From the NCBI GenBank assembly GCA_002389265.1, contig DGOD01000023.1, positions 1 through 12,950 on the forward strand: a stretch of DNA of 12,950 nt. Reading direction: 5' to 3'. Source of the stretch: Gammaproteobacteria bacterium UBA4475. Lineage in GTDB: Bacteria > Pseudomonadota > Gammaproteobacteria > Pseudomonadales > Azotimanducaceae. The position numbers and the translations under genes were made by a program. The notes beneath the pieces are model-generated. The model saw nothing but the letters and a program-made list of their open reading frames with translations. It ran no database searches and was not told the origin of the DNA. Of this stretch, positions 7,433 through 12,950 are shown piece by piece. How positions within the stretch are numbered: the stretch's first letter is position 1; each line of letters begins with the position of its first letter.

Positions 7433-8263
7433 ATGGATAAGCCAACGATCAGAGACCAGTTCGCCGCCTGTGTGGCCCAGCCAGACGCCGACATTGCGCT
7501 CGATGTCGCGGCGCTGCTGATCGCCGCTGAATCTGAACCCGATCTCGACATCAAGCGATACCTCAGATATCTGGATACAACAGCAGCGCGGTTTAAAGCT
7601 GACTTTGACCACTCGACGAATTCAGGTGCGTCGATCACGAGCCTGAATGACTTTATTTATCGAACTGAAGGCTATAGTGGCAACATTAAAAGCTATTACG
7701 AACCCCGCAATAGCTTTCTAAACCATGTCATCAATACCCATCAGGGCATTCCGATCACCCTCGCGCTGATCCACATTTGCCTTGGCCGGCGCCTACAACT
7801 GCCGGTGCATGGCATCAGCTTTCCCGGTCATTTTCTGGTGCGGTACGGCGACGATCAACGAGTGATCGTTGATCCCTTTAGCGGTCGGGTGTTGAGCGAA
7901 ACGGACTGCCGCACACTACTCAAACAAATCGCAGGGCCAAATGCTTTGCTGCAACCAGAATACTTAGAGATCGCCACCAACAAGAGCATTCTGATCCGAA
8001 TATTGGACAACCTGAAACAAATTTTTTGGCACAACCAGGCCTGGGATGAAAGTAAGGCCTGTATCGAAAGGCAATTGTTGCTGATACCGGAACGACAAGA
8101 GTTTAATGTCCAGTTGGGCGCCGTCTATGAGCGGCAAGGCAAATTGGGCCTAGCTCAGCATACCTACACCATGATCCTTGAAGCCAGCGTAGACCCAGAC
8201 ATCAAGGTCCTGGCTAGTCAGCGTTTGATCGCGATGGGCACCAGCAAACCCATCGTTCACTAA
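7433..8263 (+). CDS. SirB1-family transglutaminase-like/TPR protein
   Basis: This 276-residue protein belongs to the SirB1 (YchA-like) family, a transglutaminase-fold core followed by tetratricopeptide-like helices, of unknown biochemical function. Family hallmarks are the YYEPRNSFLNHVINTHQGIPITLALI region (88-113), LPVHGISFPGHFLVRY (123-138) and VDPFSGR (146-152). H133 and D147 sit where two members of a transglutaminase triad would be. A cysteine is not seen at the expected GIPITL turn, so peptidase activity is doubtful. Residues about 181-265 form paired helices with TPR spacing (W-x(6)-C, LGAVYERQGKLGLAQ). The 163-bp gap after trhO holds only a GGCCG/CGGCC hairpin (7344-7357) without a T-run. 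The ATG is preceded by AGGG at a short 2-nt spacing, a weak site. Co-transcription with trhO is possible. Confidence 0.85.
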   Translation: MDKPTIRDQFAACVAQPDADIALDVAALLIAAESEPDLDIKRYLRYLDTTAARFKADFDHSTNSGASITSLNDFIYRTEGYSGNIKSYYEPRNSFLNHVINTHQGIPITLALIHICLGRRLQLPVHGISFPGHFLVRYGDDQRVIVDPFSGRVLSETDCRTLLKQIAGPNALLQPEYLEIATNKSILIRILDNLKQIFWHNQAWDESKACIERQLLLIPERQEFNVQLGAVYERQGKLGLAQHTYTMILEASVDPDIKVLASQRLIAMGTSKPIVH

Positions 8264-8266
8264 ACA

Positions 8267-8285
8267 CTGACTACCCCTTAGTCAG
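8267..8285. terminator. Symmetrical hairpin between convergent genes
   Basis: CTGACTA (8267-8273) and TAGTCAG (8279-8285) pair perfectly around a 5-nt loop. The hairpin fills the 27-bp gap between the SirB1-like stop and the phosphotransferase stop, the usual place for a bidirectional terminator. There is no real T-run on the plus strand and only TGTTTAG on the minus strand, so termination would be weak or assisted. Confidence 0.5.
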
Positions 8286-8290
8286 CAGCC

Positions 8291-9319
8291 TTATGCCTGA
8301 AGCAGCGCCAGTGCAGCCTGTGCTCGGCGAAGGACACCATTTTTCTGTTTTTCCAGATCAACATCACGATCTTCGCCCATAGCCCCCGTCAGATAACGCT
8401 TGTATACGCCCTGACCGATGGCCGCCAACCGCCAGTGAGAAAATGCCCGATAATAATTGATCTGGCTAAGGTCTCGACCCGTGTTAGCGCTATATATATC
8501 GCATAATTCCTGACGCTCAGGATAGCCGCCAACCGCGGTGGGTGATTGATCACCCTCACCTGGCAGCTCAATTTCGCCGGGTGACACCCAGTTGTTCAAC
8601 AGATAACCCACATCTGCTAACGGATCACCCAGGGTGCAAAGTTCCCAATCTAAGATCGCATCGACTTTGTCGGCATTGACAATCATATTGCCCAGCCGAT
8701 AATCGCCATGAACGATGGTCGCACCGATCTGATCCGGCATGGTTTCGGTGAGTATTCGGCAGCTTTCTTCCATCTCTGGAATCTCGTGGGTCTTGGATGC
8801 CACCCACTGTTTCGTCCAGCGATTAATTTGCCGTGACAAATAGGCTTCTTTGCGGCCCAGGTCTCCGAGGCCAACCGCATCAGGGTCGATACTATGCAGC
8901 TTCGATAAAATATCGATCACATGTAAACCAATACCCCGTCGATGTTGCGCGGCCACCTTGAGACCCACCACTGAATCGTTTAACACCAGACCGCCAATAA
9001 AATCCATCACATAAAATGGCGCGTCATTGACTTCTACGTCACGACACAAGCCATAGGTTTTCGGCACTGGCACATCAGCAGATTCAAGGGAGCTGATAAT
9101 TTTGTATTCTCGTCCCATGTCATGCGCGCTTTCGAGCACATGACCCAATGGTGGGCGGCGTAACACAAATTGGCTTCCCGACCTATCAACGCCAAGATAG
9201 GTCAGATTCGAGTGTCCCCCGGCAATAAGCGAGAACGTGATGGGCGCCTGCAGATGAGGAACCTGGTCCTGCAGCCAAGCTGTCACCTTGTCAATGTTAA
9301 TTCCTTCTACCACGTTCAT
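8291..9319 (-). CDS. APH-fold phosphotransferase (ACAD10/11-kinase-like)
   Basis: This 342-residue kinase of the aminoglycoside-phosphotransferase fold is closest in style to the kinase domains of ACAD10/ACAD11 and the bacterial proteins beside acyl-CoA genes. It is not like true resistance enzymes. The ATP-binding turn is LIAGGHSNLTY (31-41), followed by FVLRRPPLGHV (51-61). The catalytic loop is VHGDYRLGNM (203-212) with D206 and N211. The metal-binding ILDWELCTLGDPLADVGYLL (222-241) carries D224. Family members with known roles phosphorylate 4-hydroxyacyl-CoAs, so an acyl-CoA substrate is the favoured inference given the CaiB and ligase genes nearby. The frame stays open to 9481, but the upstream 54 residues are not family-like. 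AAAGGAG lies only 1 nt before the ATG at 9319 but 7 nt before a GTG at 9313, so translation may really start two codons later. Confidence 0.87.
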   Translation of the reverse strand: MNVVEGINIDKVTAWLQDQVPHLQAPITFSLIAGGHSNLTYLGVDRSGSQFVLRRPPLGHVLESAHDMGREYKIISSLESADVPVPKTYGLCRDVEVNDAPFYVMDFIGGLVLNDSVVGLKVAAQHRRGIGLHVIDILSKLHSIDPDAVGLGDLGRKEAYLSRQINRWTKQWVASKTHEIPEMEESCRILTETMPDQIGATIVHGDYRLGNMIVNADKVDAILDWELCTLGDPLADVGYLLNNWVSPGEIELPGEGDQSPTAVGGYPERQELCDIYSANTGRDLSQINYYRAFSHWRLAAIGQGVYKRYLTGAMGEDRDVDLEKQKNGVLRRAQAALALLQA

Positions 9320-9338
9320 GCTCCTTTCAAAGTATTCT

Positions 9339-9364
9339 GGGTATTGCCTGTGGACAGGCAACCC
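9339..9364 (-). promoter_or_regulatory. Leader stem-loop upstream of the phosphotransferase start
   Basis: TTGCCTG (9344-9350) pairs perfectly with CAGGCAA (9355-9361) around TGGA. GGG (9339-9341) can add pairs with CCC (9362-9364) across a 2-nt bulge, about 10 bp in all. In the minus-strand transcript the stem ends about 12 nt before the AAAGGAG ribosome binding site. It has no T-run, so it is not an attenuator by itself. It could influence translation initiation or RNA stability, or bind a protein as DNA. Confidence 0.45.
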
Positions 9365-9643
9365 TGTATCTGTGGGTATGACGTTACACTGCCGTATTTC
9401 TAGGCGGCGCCAGACCTGCTGGCAAGCAAGTTCATCGCAACCGCGATCGCTATGCTGTTCGACGCGCCATGACTCAAGCACCAGAGACTCTGTGGCTATG
9501 GCACTTTGACACCAACGTTTCAGCCGCCACCTAATTCAATTTTGGCGTGATCTACGGCAGCCGATTAGCCCGAGTATAAAGCTGAGTCGCCGACGCTGCT
9601 AGTCGCGCTGGCGGCTTCTCACCCAATCTTGCCTCAACTTACT

Positions 9644-9672
9644 GAAAACTCACAGAAAACTCACCGAAAACC
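9644..9672 (+). repeat. Short direct repeat, 11-bp unit, about 2.6 copies
   Basis: GAAAACTCACA (9644-9654) is followed directly by GAAAACTCACC (9655-9665) and the partial unit GAAAACC (9666-9672). The first two units differ only in the last base. It is non-coding, lying between the phosphotransferase and CoA-transferase genes. Confidence 0.6.
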
Positions 9673-9756
9673 AATCTCACTTCCAAAAGCCAGGCGGCGA
9701 ATAACGGATTATGCATCGTCGCCAGTCTCAATAACGTGGAAACGGCGAACACAAAC

Positions 9757-9776
9757 TCGAAGGTCTAGGACCTCGA
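9757..9776 (-). terminator. Possible weak terminator of the CoA-transferase gene
   Basis: On the minus strand, 10 nt after the CoA-transferase stop, AGGTC and GACCT pair around a 3-nt loop. Three more pairs (TCG/CGA) extend the stem past one bulged base. The following GTTTGTGTT is only moderately T-rich, so the call rests mostly on position and stem. Confidence 0.35.
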
Positions 9777-9786
9777 TTGAGGCGTA

Positions 9787-10989
9787 TCAACTGTCATCCT
9801 GAACGATCGAACCGGATTTCAGCAAACTGCTTATTTCAGCCTCTGCGTAGCCAAGCTCAATCAAGACTTCTCGACTGTGCGCACCAATCGCTGGCGCCTC
9901 AGTCGGCACTCTCTTGGGTCGACCGGCGACAGTGATCGGGCTCGCAACCGTCCATTGATAGTCCGGGTCGCTAGAATCGGTCTTGATAATGACCTCGTTC
10001 TCGATCAGGTGTGCGTCAACAACCACGTCGCTGTTTTTCTCTATAACGCTGAAGGTCACTTGCTCCTTATCCAGTCTGAGGACCAGCTCATCTAGTTTAA
10101 AGCGCGCAAAGGCCGCGGCGAACATCACTTTGACCTCATCACGCAAACTCATCACTGCGGCTATATCCACAAAACGCGACTCAAGGAGCCATTCCGGATG
10201 TCCCAATGCCCGGCAGAGTCTTGGCCACTCCCGTTGCGGCGCCGGGCCAACCAACACGATATAACGATCATCCCGGGTCTTATAGGACAACACGAATGGG
10301 CTACGATAACCATGCTGATCCAGAATCGTAGCGAGATCATACCCGGCAATGACACCTTGCAGATGCATGCCGTTTGACCAGGCGCCATTAGCGACCAGTG
10401 AAGTGGACACACATGCACCGATGCCCGTGCGTTCGCGGTCGTACAGCGCCAGCATGATGACGCCAAACAAGGACATGGCGCTGGCATGATCACCGACGCC
10501 ACCAACACCATTAACCGGCGCGCCACCCAGTGGCTTCATCATATCCATGATGCCCGTTCTAGCCCACCAAGCGGCGAGATCAAAGGCTCGCTTGCTTCGA
10601 TCAGGTCCACGGGTCCCGTAACCGGTAATCTGGGCGAAGATAAGTCTTGGATTGCGCTGCCGGAGGAATTCATAATCGAGTTCGTACAGGGCTAATTGCT
10701 CAGCATTGAAATTCACCACGAGCACATCGGCCTGGTCAATCAGGCGATGCATCACTTCCCGCCCTTCTGCCTGCTTCAAATCCAGCGCCAGGGCGCGCTT
10801 GTTCCTTGAGGTCAGCTGCCAGTTATAGTCAGTGCGATAGCGTGCCGCCAGGCTGCGATATGAATCACCCGTGGGCGGCTCAATCTTGATGACATCGGCT
10901 CCATAGTCAGCCATTACCGTTGTTGCTGCCGGGCCAGCCACATAGGATGCTGCATCGATCACTTTCAAACCTGCCAGTAAAAATGTCAT
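9787..10989 (-). CDS. CaiB/BaiF family (class III) CoA-transferase
   Basis: This 400-residue cytosolic enzyme is predicted to move CoA between acyl groups through aspartyl-anhydride intermediates, as formyl-CoA and carnitine CoA-transferases do, or to act as an acyl-CoA racemase. It opens with the standard LLAGLKVIDAASYVAGPAATTVMADYGADVIKIEPPTGDSYR (4-45), then SRNKRALALDLKQAEGREV (61-79), LIFAQITGYGTRGP (116-129), and VGDHASAM (165-172), where D167 aligns in position with the catalytic Asp169 of formyl-CoA transferase. DRERTGIGACVSTSL follows as expected. The frame extends to a TTG at 11004, but the ATG at 10989 fits the family start, with GAG 5 nt upstream. It faces away from the acyl-CoA synthetase gene across about 250 bp and precedes the phosphotransferase gene on the same strand. 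The acyl substrate is not readable. Confidence 0.9.
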   Translation of the reverse strand: MTFLLAGLKVIDAASYVAGPAATTVMADYGADVIKIEPPTGDSYRSLAARYRTDYNWQLTSRNKRALALDLKQAEGREVMHRLIDQADVLVVNFNAEQLALYELDYEFLRQRNPRLIFAQITGYGTRGPDRSKRAFDLAAWWARTGIMDMMKPLGGAPVNGVGGVGDHASAMSLFGVIMLALYDRERTGIGACVSTSLVANGAWSNGMHLQGVIAGYDLATILDQHGYRSPFVLSYKTRDDRYIVLVGPAPQREWPRLCRALGHPEWLLESRFVDIAAVMSLRDEVKVMFAAAFARFKLDELVLRLDKEQVTFSVIEKNSDVVVDAHLIENEVIIKTDSSDPDYQWTVASPITVAGRPKRVPTEAPAIGAHSREVLIELGYAEAEISSLLKSGSIVQDDS

Positions 10990-11243
10990 CACTTCTCGCC
11001 TCAAGACTAGTCGGACACAGGCTTGAGCGCCTGCACTCCCATGAATAGCACCATCTTCTCCGCGCCAGCCAAACTAATTAGGATTGCATCGGGGCACGAG
11101 AATCCCTATCTTAACCAACTTTAGACGGCACATTGGTGCCACGTGAAATTTTTAAACAGTCTGATCCATCGGCGGCGCAATCGTAAAGCTGGTTGACGAC
11201 GTGGATTTACATCACTGTTTTATTATGTCTCTAAGGGAGCCAA

Positions 11244-12947
11244 GTGAGCATGTATCAAGCCTTAAAAACCGTCTGGAATGAATTGACCAGCCCAGGACAA
11301 CCATTTGAAATCACCTCTGTCGAGGTCCGAGGACAATCTATCAAGGCGTACGCCGCGGCGCCACCCAGTCTGCGCGAGATGTGGTTGGCCAGCGCGGCCT
11401 TCGCCGATCGTGACTATCTGGTTTATGAAAATGAGCGCTGGACCTACAGTGACGCGCACCGTGATGTGGCTGCCATCGCCAACTGGATGGCGAAACAAGG
11501 TATCAAGCAAGGCGACCGAGTGGCGATCGCCATGCGTAACTACCCAGAATGGTTGCTGCTTTACTGGGCATGCGTCTCGCAGGGTATCGCGGTTGTAGGC
11601 GTCAATGCCTGGTGGGTCGCTAGCGAATTGGCCTTCGGTCTTGAAGACTCGGCGCCAAAATTGCTGATCTGCGATCAGGAACGTCTGGACCGATTCAATG
11701 AAATCAAGGACCAGTTTCCCGACCTGCCGGTGGTTGGCGTCAGGCTCAAGGCACCGATTGATGGCGTAATCGATTTCAGTGAAGTGCTTAAAGATGGTGG
11801 CGAACTACCCGCGGCCAGCATAGACCCTGACGAAGATGCCTGTATTTTCTATACGTCGGGCACCACTGGTCGGCCCAAAGGGGCCCAGTTGACTCACCGT
11901 GGCTGCGTCAATAATGTCATGAACCTGGCTTTCTGGGGAACCGCCATGAGCCATTCCCTGGCCCGCGCCAACAATATGCCACCACCGGACCCCAGCGTTG
12001 CACCAATCGCTGCGGGCTTGATTACCACGCCACTGTTTCATGTGACCGCGAACAATTGCATGGCTCAGGGCACCACCCTGTCCGGCGGCAAGCTGGTTCA
12101 TATGTATCGCTGGGACGCCGGTGACGCACTAAAAATTATTGCCAAGGAACGCATCACCAGCCTGTCCGGCGTACCCGTCATGTCACGGGAACTCATCAGT
12201 CATCCAGATTTCGATAAGCATGATACTTCCAGTTTATTGACCGTTTCCGGTGGTGGCGCTCAAGTTCAGCCCGATCTTGTGGGCAAGATTGATCGAACCG
12301 TCAAGACTGCCCGTCCTGGTACCGGCTATGGCATGACGGAAACCTGCGGCATTATCACGTCTATCGGTGGTGACTTCTTTGTGGATCGACCGGATAGCTG
12401 TGGTCCGGCCATGCCGAACTTCGAGGCTAAGTGCGTCGATGCCGAAGGCAATGAAGTGCCTCAAGGCAGCGTCGGCGAACTCTGGGTCAAGGGTGCCTGT
12501 GTCATTAAGGGCTATTTGAATCGCGCTGAGGCCACCGCTGAAACCATCACCGACGGCTGGCTTCACACGGGCGATGTGGCCCGCATGGATGAAGATGGCT
12601 TTATCTATATTGTCGATCGCATTAAAGACATGGTCTTGCGGGGCGGTGAAAATATTTACTGCGCTGAAGTCGAGGCTGTGCTGTTCAACTTGGATGTTAT
12701 CAAGGAATGCAGCGTCTTCGGTATTCCTGATGATCGTCTGGGAGAAGAAGTTGGAGTGGCGATTGTGTTGAAGCCGGGCACGCTCATCACCGCTGACGAG
12801 ATCCGAGCTCACAGCGCCGCCCAAATGGCCAAGCACAAGATTCCCCGGTATATCTGGATCCTCGAGCAGCCATTACCTCGCAACGCCAGCGGCAAATTTC
12901 TCAAACGCGAACTTAGAGAATCCTTAGCCTTGCAAGACGCGATCTAA
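11244..12947 (+). CDS. AMP-forming acyl-CoA synthetase (fatty-acid/aryl-CoA ligase family)
   Basis: This 567-residue member of the adenylate-forming enzymes is predicted to activate a carboxylic acid as acyl-AMP and transfer it to CoA. All core motifs are present in order: the P-loop YTSGTTGRPKG (203-213), GYGMTETCG (361-369), GWLHTGD (438-444), the hinge DRIKDMVLRGGENIY (458-472), and the C-terminal LPRNASGK (544-551) with the catalytic Lys551. The length is normal for medium/long-chain or cyclic-acid CoA ligases, and the family alone does not fix the chain length. AAGGGAG (11233-11239) is 4 nt before the GTG at 11244 and 10 nt before an ATG at 11250, so the start is ambiguous by two codons. 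It is divergent from the CoA-transferase gene, with no well-spaced promoter pair recognised between them. The stop lies just inside the window edge, so the gene is complete. Confidence 0.93.
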   Translation: MSMYQALKTVWNELTSPGQPFEITSVEVRGQSIKAYAAAPPSLREMWLASAAFADRDYLVYENERWTYSDAHRDVAAIANWMAKQGIKQGDRVAIAMRNYPEWLLLYWACVSQGIAVVGVNAWWVASELAFGLEDSAPKLLICDQERLDRFNEIKDQFPDLPVVGVRLKAPIDGVIDFSEVLKDGGELPAASIDPDEDACIFYTSGTTGRPKGAQLTHRGCVNNVMNLAFWGTAMSHSLARANNMPPPDPSVAPIAAGLITTPLFHVTANNCMAQGTTLSGGKLVHMYRWDAGDALKIIAKERITSLSGVPVMSRELISHPDFDKHDTSSLLTVSGGGAQVQPDLVGKIDRTVKTARPGTGYGMTETCGIITSIGGDFFVDRPDSCGPAMPNFEAKCVDAEGNEVPQGSVGELWVKGACVIKGYLNRAEATAETITDGWLHTGDVARMDEDGFIYIVDRIKDMVLRGGENIYCAEVEAVLFNLDVIKECSVFGIPDDRLGEEVGVAIVLKPGTLITADEIRAHSAAQMAKHKIPRYIWILEQPLPRNASGKFLKRELRESLALQDAI

Positions 12948-12950
12948 GTC

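Larger units (their letters stand above)
9320..9786. other. 467-bp intergenic region upstream of the phosphotransferase gene
   Basis: No gene is supported. On the minus strand it is the leader of the phosphotransferase gene and lies downstream of the CoA-transferase gene. It contains a strong hairpin (9339-9364), a second stem GCCAG/CTGGC around a 5-nt loop (9409-9423), an 11-bp direct repeat (9644-9672) and a hairpin just after the CoA-transferase stop (9757-9776). Part of it (9320-9481) is open in frame with the phosphotransferase but looks untranslated. Confidence 0.5.

Noticed and set aside
7269..7520. 83-codon plus-strand frame whose GTG overlaps the trhO stop by one base
   Set aside because: It looks like translational coupling, but the frame overlaps the SirB1-like gene start by nearly 90 bp, the product has no family features, and no ribosome binding site specific to it is evident.
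8291..9319. Aminoglycoside resistance gene
   Set aside because: The fold is APH, but the FVLRRPP and DWELCTLGDPLADVGYL motifs and the acyl-CoA gene context match the ACAD10/11-type kinases rather than antibiotic kinases.
9319..9481. 54-residue N-terminal extension of the phosphotransferase
   Set aside because: The extension has no family similarity, overlaps the leader hairpin, and a good AAAGGAG site lies just before the internal start.
11193..11226. TTGACG followed by TATTAT upstream of the acyl-CoA synthetase gene as a sigma-70 promoter
   Set aside because: The spacing is 22 bp, well outside the usual 16-18, and no better-spaced -10 element lies behind the TTGACG.

Overview
The window looks like a chromosomal segment from a Gram-negative, aerobic, probably marine gammaproteobacterium. 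The evidence is an outer-membrane TonB-dependent receptor of nearly 1000 residues, a BCP-type peroxiredoxin, a TrhO tRNA hydroxylase, a SirB1-like protein, and acyl-CoA genes of the kind common in Halieaceae/Spongiibacteraceae-type bacteria. The taxonomic placement is inference from protein style only. I see no rRNA, tRNA, CRISPR array, insertion sequence, integrase or phage gene.

Layout, left to right. (1) A bacterioferritin-comigratory-type peroxiredoxin on the minus strand and a nitroreductase-family flavoprotein on the plus strand diverge from a 354-bp spacer. The spacer carries a clean AGCCAAT-N11-ATTGGCT dyad of LysR-operator type. (2) A 331-bp spacer ends in a strong intrinsic terminator for the minus-strand TonB-dependent receptor (959 aa), whose AT-rich leader faces a plus-strand gene. 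(3) Three plus-strand genes follow: a Gfo/Idh/MocA-family oxidoreductase, trhO and a SirB1-like transglutaminase/TPR protein. The first is separated from trhO by a probable terminator and by five 14-bp tandem repeats that run exactly into the likely trhO start codon. (4) A symmetrical hairpin sits in the 27 bp between the convergent SirB1-like gene and an APH-fold phosphotransferase. (5) The minus-strand phosphotransferase and a minus-strand CaiB/BaiF CoA-transferase, and a divergent plus-strand acyl-CoA synthetase, form a loose acyl-CoA metabolism neighbourhood.

Functionally, the right third can be read as substrate activation (AMP-forming ligase), CoA exchange (class III CoA-transferase) and acyl-CoA phosphorylation (a kinase related to the ACAD10/11 and LvaA kinases). 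The left part is redox and outer-membrane uptake. Most of the window is ordinary metabolic and housekeeping content. The least explained features are non-coding: the 14-bp repeat array at trhO, the stem-loop just upstream of the phosphotransferase ribosome binding site, and the LysR-like dyad. I found no strong case for a wholly new multi-gene system here.
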